Source: Desulfosporosinus hippei DSM 8344
GTDB lineage: Bacteria > Bacillota > Desulfitobacteriia > Desulfitobacteriales > Desulfitobacteriaceae
NCBI RefSeq assembly: GCF_900100785.1
Contig: NZ_FNCP01000024.1
Location: 1 to 64,000 of the forward strand
DNA length: 64,000 nt
Direction of reading: 5' to 3'
The position numbers were made by a program, and so were the translations under genes. Positions within the stretch are counted from its first letter, which is position 1; every line of letters begins with the position of its first letter. Positions 1-7,460 of the stretch are shown here, one piece after another. The notes under the pieces were generated by a model that was not told the origin of the DNA, searched no databases, and saw nothing but the letters and a program-made list of their open reading frames with translations.

Positions 1-224
1 AGAAGCAGCTTGAAATTGAATTTAATGATGAACGCAATAAAATAATTCAGAACAGAGCAAAGGCAAGTGCGGCTGATATTACCCAGTGGTTTATCATAGG
101 ATTAGCATATGTTATGATTTTATTTGATTATCCATTATGGCTATTTGGAATTACCGTTGGAATTTTCCTTTTATATTACCTAATATCAATTTTCTTTGCG
201 GTTAAATATCAAAAAGAAATGTAA
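1..224 (+). CDS. C-terminal part of a small membrane protein (possibly DUF2178-like)
   Basis: The window opens inside a reading frame that gives 73 residues before a TAA at 222-224. The visible part starts with a charged stretch (KQLEIEFNDERNK) followed by two hydrophobic segments separated by a short turn, ending in a charged tail. A conserved DER(N)K-type motif before two membrane helices is typical of small DUF2178-like predicted membrane proteins, but the N-terminus is outside the window, so the family call is tentative. Confidence 0.5.
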   Translation, partial: KQLEIEFNDERNKIIQNRAKASAADITQWFIIGLAYVMILFDYPLWLFGITVGIFLLYYLISIFFAVKYQKEM

Positions 225-418
225 GATTCATTAAAGGGGCTGCCGCCTGTGGCGATGGCTAGTTCGATTTAGAGATAGCCTGGATTTGAGCGATGATAAA
301 ATCCGGGCTATTTTTGTATGTAACGAAGGACTACGCATATCAATGAAGTCGAAGCCACATGTCACTAAGGTCAAAGTACTAGTTAACTAGGGGTATGGCT
401 CTTTAACCAAGATGATAG

Positions 419-470
419 TAAAAAAATAGCAAGAAGCCAATTCTCACCCCAAGGCAGAACGGCTTCTTGT
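419..470 (-). terminator. Rho-independent terminator of the XRE gene
   Basis: CAAGAAGCC (430-438) pairs with GGCTTCTTG (461-469). On the minus strand the stem is followed by a T-rich run (complement of 420-429), placing it just after the XRE regulator stop codon. Confidence 0.8.
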
Positions 471-502
471 TGTCCTAAAGTAATTTCCAAGAATACAAAA
501 TG

Positions 503-919
503 TTATTTTTTATCGCGTTTAGGGGCGCGTTCAGGCCGTCTGCGTTTAACAGCTTCCCGGTCTAGTTCGCGTAATCGTTCTAATTGAAATTCTAAGAAAG
601 TGAGGCTTTCCTCGCTTAGCTCACTCATTTTTTTCTGAAAAGTACGGATACGCTCAGAAGGCGTTGGTTGTTCTTCGTCGTCCGTATTGTTTTCGATTGA
701 AGGATAATTTGAATCATCAGTACGACCAAGGAGGTAGTCGGTGGAGACATTATATAAAATAGCAAGTATCTTTAATGTTTCTAGATCTGGCTCACTTACG
801 CCATTTTCGTAACCGGAAAGGGTTTTATGATTAACGTTAGTTAATTTCATGACTTGTAACTGGGTTAAACCTTTACTAATTCGAGTCTCTTTGAGTCTGA
901 TGTTTAATTCTCGATTCAT
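503..919 (-). CDS. XRE-family transcriptional regulator
   Basis: A 138-residue protein with a Cro/CI-type helix-turn-helix at about residues 8-62 (LKETRISKGLTQLQV, then the recognition helix near HKTLSGYENG) and the common DYLLGRTD end of this domain. The rest is an acidic linker and an Arg/Glu-rich, probably helical tail (LERLRELDREAVKRRR) that may mediate oligomerisation. The ATG start is preceded by an AGGTGAGAGG ribosome binding site. It is divergent from the small ORF at 1277, with palindromic sites between them, so autoregulation is likely. A degenerate copy of its 5' end lies at 4897-4981. Confidence 0.85.
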   Translation of the reverse strand: MNRELNIRLKETRISKGLTQLQVMKLTNVNHKTLSGYENGVSEPDLETLKILAILYNVSTDYLLGRTDDSNYPSIENNTDDEEQPTPSERIRTFQKKMSELSEESLTFLEFQLERLRELDREAVKRRRPERAPKRDKK

Positions 920-978
920 TAGCCTCTCACCTCACACACCCTGATTTTACCACTGTTGAAAGAATGTAAGAATAAAGT

Positions 979-1026
979 CTTAGAAACTTAGAGTTAATCG
1001 TTGACATCTTAGATACTAAGATAAAA
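979..1026. promoter_or_regulatory. Palindromic operator region between XRE gene and small ORF
   Basis: A perfect inverted repeat CTTAG-ATA-CTAAG at 1008-1020 begins two bases after a consensus -35 box TTGACA (1001-1006); a related half-palindrome TCTTAGAAACTTAGA lies at 979-993. Repeated CTTAG half-sites on a promoter next to an XRE gene suggest an operator for that regulator. The rest of the 357-bp gap shows no gene I can support. Confidence 0.5.
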
Positions 1027-1276
1027 AATTAGTAAAAATAACCTGACAATAACAAATAAAAAGATGGTGATTCAAAGATCGTCGCTAGTTCTAAGTATAT
1101 TATCTCCAAGTAACGGAGCTTGTAAGCAGGTGTCCTTTTTCCTTTTACCTCCGAATAATAAATATTCCGGGGGAATACTCTTCGATTGGGTTTCTGCCTC
1201 CTATTTGCTATTGAATTTAATGAGAATATCCTGAAATTATCTTGAATGGTGAATTGAAAAATATCGGGGTGATGCA

Positions 1277-1450
1277 TTGGTAGATTTTAAAGAGATGTAT
1301 AGTATTTTATTCAACAAAATGTCAGATATCATTGAGGAAATTCAGCTGGTGCAGCGTCAGACGGAGGAAATGTACATAGATAGCAAGGATAGGAAATTTG
1401 TTCTGCTGAAGTCAGGGGAAGATTCAGATCACCAAAGTCAGAAAGAATAA
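1277..1450 (+). CDS. Small conserved protein divergent from XRE regulator
   Basis: A 57-residue reading frame starting at TTG behind GGGGTGA. The N-terminal part (VDFKEMYSILFNKMSDIIEEI, then a QRQTEEMYI segment) is amphipathic and likely helical; the tail is polar. A second copy with the same spacing to a ribosome binding site and the same divergent XRE neighbour lies at 38867, where codons are conserved but a nonsense change and a 2-base deletion shorten it. Conservation of the protein rather than of the DNA alone supports a real gene. No function is recognised. Confidence 0.6.
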   Translation: MVDFKEMYSILFNKMSDIIEEIQLVQRQTEEMYIDSKDRKFVLLKSGEDSDHQSQKE

Positions 1451-1648
1451 CTACTCGCCAGATAACAAATTATGATCTAACCCAATATCGCTCATATAGC
1501 GTCAATAGTTAGATGAATCAACCTTCGGATAGGGCTTTTTTCTGTTTGTTCTGTTCAAGAGATAATCTGTACTTGTATTATGGAATTTGGCCAGTTTGAT
1601 TAAGATTCCGGTGGGTACATCCACCTCACCTCGCCACTCGAGAGAATC

Positions 1649-1704
1649 TTTAGCGATATTATCGCTAAAAATCAATAGTGGACAATTTACTAAACTATAA
1701 TTGT
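1649..1704 (+). promoter_or_regulatory. Promoter and operator-like palindrome of the DUF6809-like gene
   Basis: A perfect 10-bp inverted repeat TTTAGCGATA/TATCGCTAAA with one central base lies at 1649-1669, just upstream of a TATAAT box at 1696-1701. GACAATT/AATTGTC (1681-1705) encloses the -10 region. The remainder of the 1451-1748 gap holds nothing I can name. Confidence 0.45.
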
Positions 1705-1749
1705 CTTGAGGTGACTGCAGAAGTATTATAGAAAGAGGGAAGGCGGAAT

Positions 1750-2043
1750 ATGAAATCTATTCTGGAAGAATTGTATAACGGCAACTTATATCCCAGTGAA
1801 CTGATTGTTTCAAAAGACCCCAAATACCGTCCATTAAATAGAAGAATATCAGAAATTGGTGCAATCTGGAAAAAGAAGCTTTCTGAAGATGAGTATAATC
1901 AGCTGGAAACCCTATTGGATTTACGTTCTCAATCAAGTTCAATGGAAGCTACTGAATCGTTTGTCTGCGGATTTAGACTAGGAGCATTGATTATGATTGA
2001 AGTATTGAGTGGAAAAGAGGAATTCCTCCGTGGGGAAGAATAA
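1750..2043 (+). CDS. DUF6809-like small protein
   Basis: A 97-residue acidic, probably all-helical protein starting at ATG after GAAAGAGGGAAGG. The opening ILEELYNGNLYPSE and the later SFVCGFRLGALIMIEV segment match my recollection of the small DUF6809-type proteins common in Clostridia, which have no known function. It stands alone between the palindromic promoter region and the convergent cytochrome operon. Confidence 0.65.
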   Translation: MKSILEELYNGNLYPSELIVSKDPKYRPLNRRISEIGAIWKKKLSEDEYNQLETLLDLRSQSSSMEATESFVCGFRLGALIMIEVLSGKEEFLRGEE

Positions 2044-2110
2044 ATCCTGTAAGGATTGAGGCCATTTTGTCCCTTACCCCCTGTGTTAGGATAGAGCTTT
2101 ACTTAAAAGA

Positions 2111-2935
2111 CTATATCGTAACTGTGACATCTTTTTGAATAGCTTGATTTTTTGACTGACCGATCTGTTCAGGTAAAAGACTAAGTCCCCCCAACACAGC
2201 CACGTCGCAGAATAGTAACGGTCCTAGAAGGGGATTCCTATAGAGGAATCTCGCCCAAACAATGGTTTGAGTTCCTGCAAGATCGCCAAAAACATGAAAG
2301 ACAAAGCCGAGTAAACCAATGAAAAGATTGAGTACCATGATACTTAAGAAAAAAATAACTTCTGACTTCGTTTTCTGCGAGTAAGCAAGCCAAAAACAAG
2401 CAATCGTAGCCATCAAACCCGATAGGAGAGGGAAAAGAGTATAAATTGGGCTAAACGACAATCGCGCATGGTCAAGAAATGCTGCGAGAACAGAAGCTAG
2501 AAAACCTAATCCAACAAGAATTAAAAGCTGATTATTCCGGCGTGCGCTCTCTGGTTTGGCTACGACCAATGTATATAAGGCTATCCCAGCAAAGGCTATA
2601 GGTGCAGCAACTGGTGAACCCTCAATGATTAACCTATGGATTGGCTGAAAGTCGGACGTTGCATTGCCCGCAAGATGAAAAAAGGTACCTATGAGGCCAA
2701 TCGCTACCCCCAACCCCATGCTGATAAGAAAATAGCGATGAGCCCAGCGGTTATCCGGCCAAAACAATTTCAGCAGGACCCCCACAATGGCAAAAGGCGT
2801 ATAGATGAGCGGGATCATCTCGAATCGAAAGAAGTTATTCTGCGAATGGGCAAGCGTTACATCGACTCCAATCAACGTGAAGTTGATGGCCATATACCCG
2901 AGCAAAATGGGGTTTTTTCTTAATAGCCATTGCAT
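2111..2935 (-). CDS. Polytopic membrane protein encoded with the multihaem cytochrome
   Basis: A 274-residue protein with about seven to eight hydrophobic segments and no soluble domain. It begins 13 bases after the multihaem cytochrome gene on the same strand, so the two are very probably co-transcribed. Several His residues lie at segment ends (HFHLAGN-type and VFHVFGDLAG), which could bind haem or quinone if it anchors the cytochrome and passes electrons from menaquinol; that role is inferred only from context. I do not recognise a named family. Confidence 0.7.
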   Translation of the reverse strand: MQWLLRKNPILLGYMAINFTLIGVDVTLAHSQNNFFRFEMIPLIYTPFAIVGVLLKLFWPDNRWAHRYFLISMGLGVAIGLIGTFFHLAGNATSDFQPIHRLIIEGSPVAAPIAFAGIALYTLVVAKPESARRNNQLLILVGLGFLASVLAAFLDHARLSFSPIYTLFPLLSGLMATIACFWLAYSQKTKSEVIFFLSIMVLNLFIGLLGFVFHVFGDLAGTQTIVWARFLYRNPLLGPLLFCDVAVLGGLSLLPEQIGQSKNQAIQKDVTVTI

Positions 2936-2948
2936 TATTAAATCCCCC

Positions 2949-4220
2949 CTAATCCTTCTTCATCTCTTCTGCCTCAGCCTTGATTTCTACCAAAGCCTTT
3001 TCTTGTTCGTAGATCCCATGCCAGTTGACATAGTCAGCTCCACTCATGATTGCTCCAAATCGAGCTCGACGTCCCTCATGATGCCAAAGCTCAAACTCTA
3101 AGTACTCTATGGGTGTGCTCATCGTTGATCCTGGTAAAAGCCCTATAGTACGTAGTTCATTCACGATCGATTGACCCTTTCTCACATTCTCATTGGTCAG
3201 GTCAATAATTTTCTCAGCTTGGGTCATATGTTCATCAATGGTGCCTTGAGCGTGACAATTAAGACAAATGGATTCCATGGTTTGTCGGTTCTGCCTCCCA
3301 TCGGCGCGAATGGTAGCAATCGGGGGAGCCAAATTCCATTTTAAACGTTCGGACACATTATGAGTCGGTTCAATATCTCCTATCCCAGACATATGACAAG
3401 TTGTACATGTGGGAGATGGGAAATCTTTCGTAGTTAACGTTCCCGTTGGAGCTCCCAAATTGAACTTCTCTTTGTTCGCGGCATAGTAAGTACCGTGGGC
3501 TGATTCATTATAAATTTCCATTTGTGGATGATCCGGCCCGAGGTGACATTGACCACAGGTTTCCGGTTGACGAGCTTGCTCAATGCTAAAATCATGGCCA
3601 AGATGACACGCGCGGCAATCTCCAAAGCTTCCATCATCATTTTTCTTGCCGATTCCATGACAGGCTTCACATGAGAGTGCCGAGGCATCTTTTCCAATTA
3701 CATCACGAATAACGTTGGGCTTTCCATTATTAAGGGGCTTCCCATCTTCGCCCAAAAGGTGGTACTTCGCGAGTTCCTCTTTAGTAAAGTCCTCCGCTCC
3801 AACAACCGGATACCAAGATTTCGCGGCATGAGCACTGATAGAAAACTCATGAACTGCTTCGTCATGACACTGAGCATAGTTATTTGGTGTCGGTGCCGCA
3901 ACCATTTGGACTTCATAATGTACAGTTGTCATTTTTTCCTGGCCTTCTAAAGGTTTATGACAATCTAGACATTGAACCCCTCTCTGAGAATGCTTGCCAT
4001 CATGGTACTGATCAAGAATTCCGGGACTTTCATTCTGATGGCATTCTATACATTGAGCATTCTCCGGACTCGATGTCAGACTCACTTGGCTTAATGTTGG
4101 AAATGATATTTCAACCCCTTGTGGCCCGACAGCAAACCGATACATTTGAAGTAGCAAAATTACTCCTACAACTGAACCAAGCCCTACCAAAAGCAAAATT
4201 TTGTAAAATTTAGAATGCAT
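2949..4220 (-). CDS. Multihaem c-type cytochrome, hydroxylamine oxidoreductase (HAO)-like
   Basis: A 423-residue exported cytochrome with an N-terminal signal anchor (about residues 7-30). Seven CxxCH haem sites are visible at residues 57, 84, 184, 202, 222, 272 and 319; an eighth site at 115-119 reads YAQCH, lacking the first Cys. Eight sites in this spacing, followed by a long helical C-terminal part, fit the octahaem HAO/multihaem cytochrome family, which in anaerobes usually reduces hydroxylamine, nitrite or related N-oxides or relays electrons. It is followed by a membrane protein gene and preceded by a CRP/FNR-type site. The exact substrate cannot be told from sequence. Confidence 0.8.
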   Translation of the reverse strand: MHSKFYKILLLVGLGSVVGVILLLQMYRFAVGPQGVEISFPTLSQVSLTSSPENAQCIECHQNESPGILDQYHDGKHSQRGVQCLDCHKPLEGQEKMTTVHYEVQMVAAPTPNNYAQCHDEAVHEFSISAHAAKSWYPVVGAEDFTKEELAKYHLLGEDGKPLNNGKPNVIRDVIGKDASALSCEACHGIGKKNDDGSFGDCRACHLGHDFSIEQARQPETCGQCHLGPDHPQMEIYNESAHGTYYAANKEKFNLGAPTGTLTTKDFPSPTCTTCHMSGIGDIEPTHNVSERLKWNLAPPIATIRADGRQNRQTMESICLNCHAQGTIDEHMTQAEKIIDLTNENVRKGQSIVNELRTIGLLPGSTMSTPIEYLEFELWHHEGRRARFGAIMSGADYVNWHGIYEQEKALVEIKAEAEEMKKD

Positions 4221-4341
4221 TAGTCACTTCCCTTTCAAAGAATCGTTGTATCTTTAATAGTAATCTACCATCTTCCTCCTTTCATTTGATTAACTCATTG
4301 TTCTTCTTTGTTAAAATAAAAGAGATTCTCGCTAATTTACA

Positions 4342-4390
4342 TAATTTCATAATATCAGAAGGGACTATGAATTGTGTGATTAATATCACA
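4342..4390 (-). promoter_or_regulatory. CRP/FNR-type activator site and promoter of the cytochrome operon
   Basis: TGTGAT-N4-ATCACA (4375-4390) is a perfect CRP/FNR-superfamily palindrome. On the minus strand a TATTAT -10 box (complement of 4349-4354) would start transcription near 4342, which puts the palindrome centre about 41 bp upstream, the class II activator position. The remaining 4221-4526 gap also holds a solitary GAAGACA-G-TGTCTTC palindrome (4453-4467). Confidence 0.6.
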
Positions 4391-4452
4391 AATATTAACA
4401 TTTTTCGAAGTGCAAGATTACCAAAGTGTATTAGGAAACCTGGCTAGCGCAC

Positions 4453-4467
4453 GAAGACAGTGTCTTC
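4453..4467. repeat. Solitary copy of the GAAGACAGTGTCTTC palindrome
   Basis: This 15-bp palindrome recurs inside the long composite repeats at 44773, 45323 (variant), 45549 and 58226. Here it stands alone with a few flanking bases (GCACGAAGACAG...), probably a remnant of the composite repeat. Confidence 0.6.
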
Positions 4468-4526
4468 TCGAATATTACTGAAACAAGGGCAAAAGAAGTA
4501 CTAAGTAAGACTGAGGAGGTGTTTGT

Positions 4527-4856
4527 ATGGCTTCAGTCCCTCAATCAGTTCAAGAAGTAATATGAGATTATCTGCAAAAGATCGGCGAGCAGATAAAAAT
4601 TAATAAGGTTATACTTTTCGGGTCATATGCTAAAGGACATTTTACCACTTGTTGCCGTAATGTTTTAGATAGCGTTAGCAATGGCGATACTGTGATTTGG
4701 CTTGGCGCACTTGCCTTTGGAGCTGGTGATAATGGTGCTGCTGAATTCTGGGTTAAGGTGAGAACAAAAAAAGGCATTGCAGGTTGGGCCAGGTTTACTT
4801 TTCTACATCCTGAGAGTCACGATGTCATGCTGTATGTGACAACACAAGCACCTTAA
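4527..4856 (+). pseudogene. Chimeric relic: nucleotidyltransferase N-terminus joined to SH3-like C-terminus
   Basis: One reading frame runs from ATG 4527 to TAA 4856 except for a TGA at codon 13. The first 42 codons read as a minimal nucleotidyltransferase start ending at LFGSYAKGHF, before the catalytic Asp pair. The frame then continues into a different sequence with EFWVKVRTKKGIAGWARFTF, which looks like the end of an SH3b-type domain. A good AGGAGGTG ribosome binding site precedes the ATG. A related relic with the catalytic motif lies at 6213. Confidence 0.6.
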
Positions 4857-4896
4857 TATGCACAGGAATGCTGGTAGGTAGCAAGTGTTCAACTAG

Positions 4897-4981
4897 CTAA
4901 TTCGAGCCTCTTTGAGTCTGATGTTAAATTCTCGATTTATTAGTCTCTTACCTCACACACCCTGATTTTACCACTGTTGAA
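4897..4981 (-). pseudogene. Duplicated fragment of the XRE gene 5' end
   Basis: These 85 bases match 876-960, the start of the XRE gene and its upstream sequence, with a handful of substitutions. The start codon is changed from ATG to ATA and only about 14 codons remain, so it is non-coding. The rest of 4857-5138 shows no supportable gene. Confidence 0.75.
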
Positions 4982-5138
4982 GGTCTGGTCTCTGTAATAA
5001 TGCATATAAAAAAGACATAGACCTGTATGCGGTTACTATGCCTTTAAATCTAATGCTTTTTTCAGCTAAGAACATGGAGATCGGACACAAATAGGATGCA
5101 GCGTGAGTGATGGCAAAGTATTCGCAATTTGCATATGG

Positions 5139-5699
5139 TTAATCGATTTTAATTTGGTTAGTAAGGTATTCGTAATAAGCCCTGGGGCGTACCACTTCAA
5201 CGTTGCCGAACACCTTTGGAAAGTCATCAACATTGGAGGTCAACAATATATTACAATCGTGTTCAAGTGCGCCAAACATAACATGGATGTCAAAGGGGTC
5301 GATATCCTTCAACTGCTTGCCTTCGTTGTCAAGGGTGGTTAGCAGTGCGTCTTTTCTTTGGCCGGTTCGTAACTGGAATAGGTGATAAAGGAAATGACCT
5401 ATTGGTTGGTTTGATTTTGTAACGTCAACCCATAGTTGTCGGCCTACCTGAATACGTTCGATGTTCTCAAAGTTTAAGAGAGGGGAAAAACCCTCGAAGA
5501 ATTGATCAATTTCTTTCTCTGAGTAAATGGTTCCTCTCATGCCTCTTCTGCAATTTGCTATGAATTCACATACTACAACTTCAGTAATTACTGGCTGAAA
5601 TAATGTGGGAACTTGAGCGAGTTCCAGGAGTTTATAATTTATTCCACGGGTAAGGAGCGCACCACATAGGATGGTGGTATCAAATAGTACTCGATCCAT
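5139..5699 (-). CDS. PIN-domain ribonuclease toxin
   Basis: A 186-residue protein beginning MDRVLFDTTILCGALL, the usual first strand and first acidic residue of a PIN fold. Later acidic positions are a conserved Glu in EVVVCEFI and Asp residues in DPFDIHVMFGALEHDCNILL and SNVDDFPKVF, consistent with a metal-binding active site. PIN proteins of this kind are VapC-like RNases. The start codon follows the antitoxin stop codon by one base (TGATATG), so translation is probably coupled and the two form a toxin-antitoxin pair. Confidence 0.8.
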   Translation of the reverse strand: MDRVLFDTTILCGALLTRGINYKLLELAQVPTLFQPVITEVVVCEFIANCRRGMRGTIYSEKEIDQFFEGFSPLLNFENIERIQVGRQLWVDVTKSNQPIGHFLYHLFQLRTGQRKDALLTTLDNEGKQLKDIDPFDIHVMFGALEHDCNILLTSNVDDFPKVFGNVEVVRPRAYYEYLTNQIKID

Positions 5700-5700
5700 A

Positions 5701-6126
5701 TCACAAGTCCCCTAAATCGTCCTCATCAATTGGAGGCAAACCTTCTCGTTTTGCCCATAATTGTTCGAATATAGCTTCTCTTTTAACATCCTGTTCGACG
5801 GTAGTTCTAAATTGGTCTGCCGGAATCCGATAGTGGCCCCCTGGAAGCTTAATAGCTTCTAGTTTTTTTGCCTCAATCCAATTAATTACCGCTTGTGTAG
5901 ATACACCTAACTTTTTGGCTACCTGTCCTGTCGATAACATTTCACCATCAATTTTAATACTATTTGCAAAGTTTTTTAGTATCTCAACTTGCTCTGGATC
6001 AAATTCTAAAGCAGTAACAGTAAGAAGGGATTCGAGAGATTGTCTAATCCGCTTGACCTGACCCTTCTGGACGGATTGGACCAATGCGTGAAGGGCATCA
6101 GATTTATCTTTTGCACGTACTTCCAT
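5701..6126 (-). CDS. Excisionase-type HTH antitoxin of the PIN toxin
   Basis: A 141-residue protein. Residues about 62-108 (STGQVAKKLGVSTQAVINWI, then a GGHYRIP wing) form a MerR/excisionase-type winged helix-turn-helix. The N-terminal half is helical and the C-terminal 30 residues are acidic, as expected for a toxin-binding tail. The ATG is preceded by AGGAGG. Gene order antitoxin then toxin suggests that it represses its own promoter and neutralises the PIN protein. Confidence 0.8.
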   Translation of the reverse strand: MEVRAKDKSDALHALVQSVQKGQVKRIRQSLESLLTVTALEFDPEQVEILKNFANSIKIDGEMLSTGQVAKKLGVSTQAVINWIEAKKLEAIKLPGGHYRIPADQFRTTVEQDVKREAIFEQLWAKREGLPPIDEDDLGDL

Positions 6127-6212
6127 TAATAAACACCTCCTATTACTATTCTAACCAATTTTTTAAAAAATAGCAATAATAGCAAGAATGACAAGAAATA
6201 ATTGAGACGTTC

Positions 6213-6452
6213 ATAGTTTCAATCCCTCAGCCAATTCAAAAGATAATTTCTGACTATCTGCAAAGGGTTGGAGATCAAATAAAAATTGATAAGGCTATAC
6301 TTTTTGGTTCGCATGCCAAAGGACAATTTTCTAGCGATAGTGATATTGATTTGGCGGTATTTTCAGACGACTTTATAGGAATGGAGCCGATTTAAAGGTT
6401 TAGGTTCTTATTTTTAGAAGCAGCAGATTATGGGTTAGACGCAACTATATAA
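6213..6452 (+). pseudogene. Relic of a MNT-type nucleotidyltransferase gene
   Basis: The reading frame contains ILFGSHAKGQF and SDSDIDLAVF, the GSx-and-DxD catalytic core of minimal nucleotidyltransferases. It is dead: the position aligned to the ATG of the 4527 relic is ATA (6213-6215), and an extra T in the run at 6360-6364 shifts the frame immediately after the DIDLAVF motif. The tail is still recognisable in the shifted frame (FLEAADYGLDAT) before stops. No partner HEPN gene follows. Confidence 0.75.
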
Positions 6453-6476
6453 AAAGAGAGCCAGATTTAATCTGGC

Positions 6477-6983
6477 TCAGTCGCTTTCAATATCTAACCT
6501 TAGGCTAGGATTTTTTCTGCGTTGGTACTCTTCATTTAGAGTAAACCCTGATTTAAAATAAAAATCTAATACGGAAGGATTATTGAGAATATCGGCGTCA
6601 ACCGTGATGAAACGACAAGCTACTCCGCTTTTACGCATACTAAATGCAATACCGCGTACAAGTTCGATCAACAATGTCCCTATCCCTCTATATTTCTCAC
6701 TATACACCTTTGCAACTGCCAAGTGCCCGATTTTGATCGCTGGGATAGCCTTAAATCCTACTGACTCCATGTTATATTGTTCTTTCTCACTATCCGATAG
6801 CCGAATTGAATCTGCCGAAAGTGACATGTATGCTACAACATCTGCATTTGTCTTGTTTATTAACAAGTGAATCTTTGATACTTCATAGCCTTGGAGTTCG
6901 AGAGCTTCTTTATGTATGAAATCTGTATAGGGTTCTAATACACAATAAAAATCATCCAGCCGGAATCCTGGGGTGAGATCCAC
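6477..6983 (-). CDS. GNAT acetyltransferase, TacT-like toxin, probably damaged at its start
   Basis: The 168-residue frame holds the GNAT core: IGHLAVAKVYSEKYRGIGTLLI with the acetyl-CoA-binding R/Q-x-x-G-x-G/A loop (KYRGIGT) and the late FYFKSGF segment typical of TacT-like tRNA-acetylating toxins. The listed start is a GTG with no clear ribosome binding site. In the same frame upstream lies ATG GAA CGA TAA (7028-7017) behind GGAG at the expected spacing. The codons after that TAA continue the protein (SIYDYLSIIQLVDL), so the ancestral start was probably 7028 and a stop codon now interrupts codon 4. It sits 12 bases after the small ORF at 7041-7193. Confidence 0.75.
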   Translation of the reverse strand: MDLTPGFRLDDFYCVLEPYTDFIHKEALELQGYEVSKIHLLINKTNADVVAYMSLSADSIRLSDSEKEQYNMESVGFKAIPAIKIGHLAVAKVYSEKYRGIGTLLIELVRGIAFSMRKSGVACRFITVDADILNNPSVLDFYFKSGFTLNEEYQRRKNPSLRLDIESD

Positions 6984-7040
6984 TAACTGAATGATGCTCA
7001 GATAATCATAAATACTTTATCGTTCCATAAAACAATCTCC

Positions 7041-7193
7041 TTAATTTCCTTTCCTAAGTTTATTAAGAAGAGCGTAAGCCCGTTCGTTGCGCTCAATCGC
7101 TTTTTGTGAAGGCTTCTTTTTGATTTCCGTTAAGATCTCTTGTGCATATTTTCCCTTGATTACGGGTGTGGGATTAACTTGTAATGCACTCAT
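7041..7193 (-). CDS. Small putative antitoxin of the GNAT gene
   Basis: A 50-residue basic peptide (MSALQVNPTPVIKGKYAQEI at the start; helical, Lys/Arg-rich end) starting at ATG 7193 and ending 12 bases before the ancestral start of the GNAT frame, sharing its GGAG site region. The position and size match small antitoxins that precede GNAT toxins; it does not look like the ribbon-helix-helix DUF1778 type. Function is inferred from position. Confidence 0.55.
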   Translation of the reverse strand: MSALQVNPTPVIKGKYAQEILTEIKKKPSQKAIERNERAYALLNKLRKGN

Positions 7194-7362
7194 TTTCAGT
7201 CGCTTCCCTTCATGGTCGGTTTGATCTGCTGCTTCTATATCTTTATCCAGATTGTACCACCCACTTTTGCATTATTCAATACTCATATTATAACCATGAT
7301 AATACGGTATAATAATTCGTACGCACTGGGTTATGGAACCTCTTTTTTCTTCAAAAGTTCGA

Positions 7363-7416
7363 GATTTGCTTATTGAATAATTCTGGGACTTACAGATATT
7401 GTTCAATAAGCAAATC
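7363..7416. repeat. 15-bp perfect inverted repeat
   Basis: GATTTGCTTATTGAA (7363-7377) and its exact reverse complement (7402-7416) are separated by 24 bases. No T-run follows on either side, so a terminator role is unclear; it lies in the gap between the GNAT and RelE operons. Confidence 0.6.
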
Positions 7417-7460
7417 AATTGAGTAATTACTACAGATAGAAGCGTAATCGAAGAGGCTTT

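Noticed and set aside
1029-1277. 82-residue open frame on the minus strand
   Set aside because: Overlaps the operator and lies opposite the start of the small conserved ORF; no ribosome binding site and no protein-like pattern.
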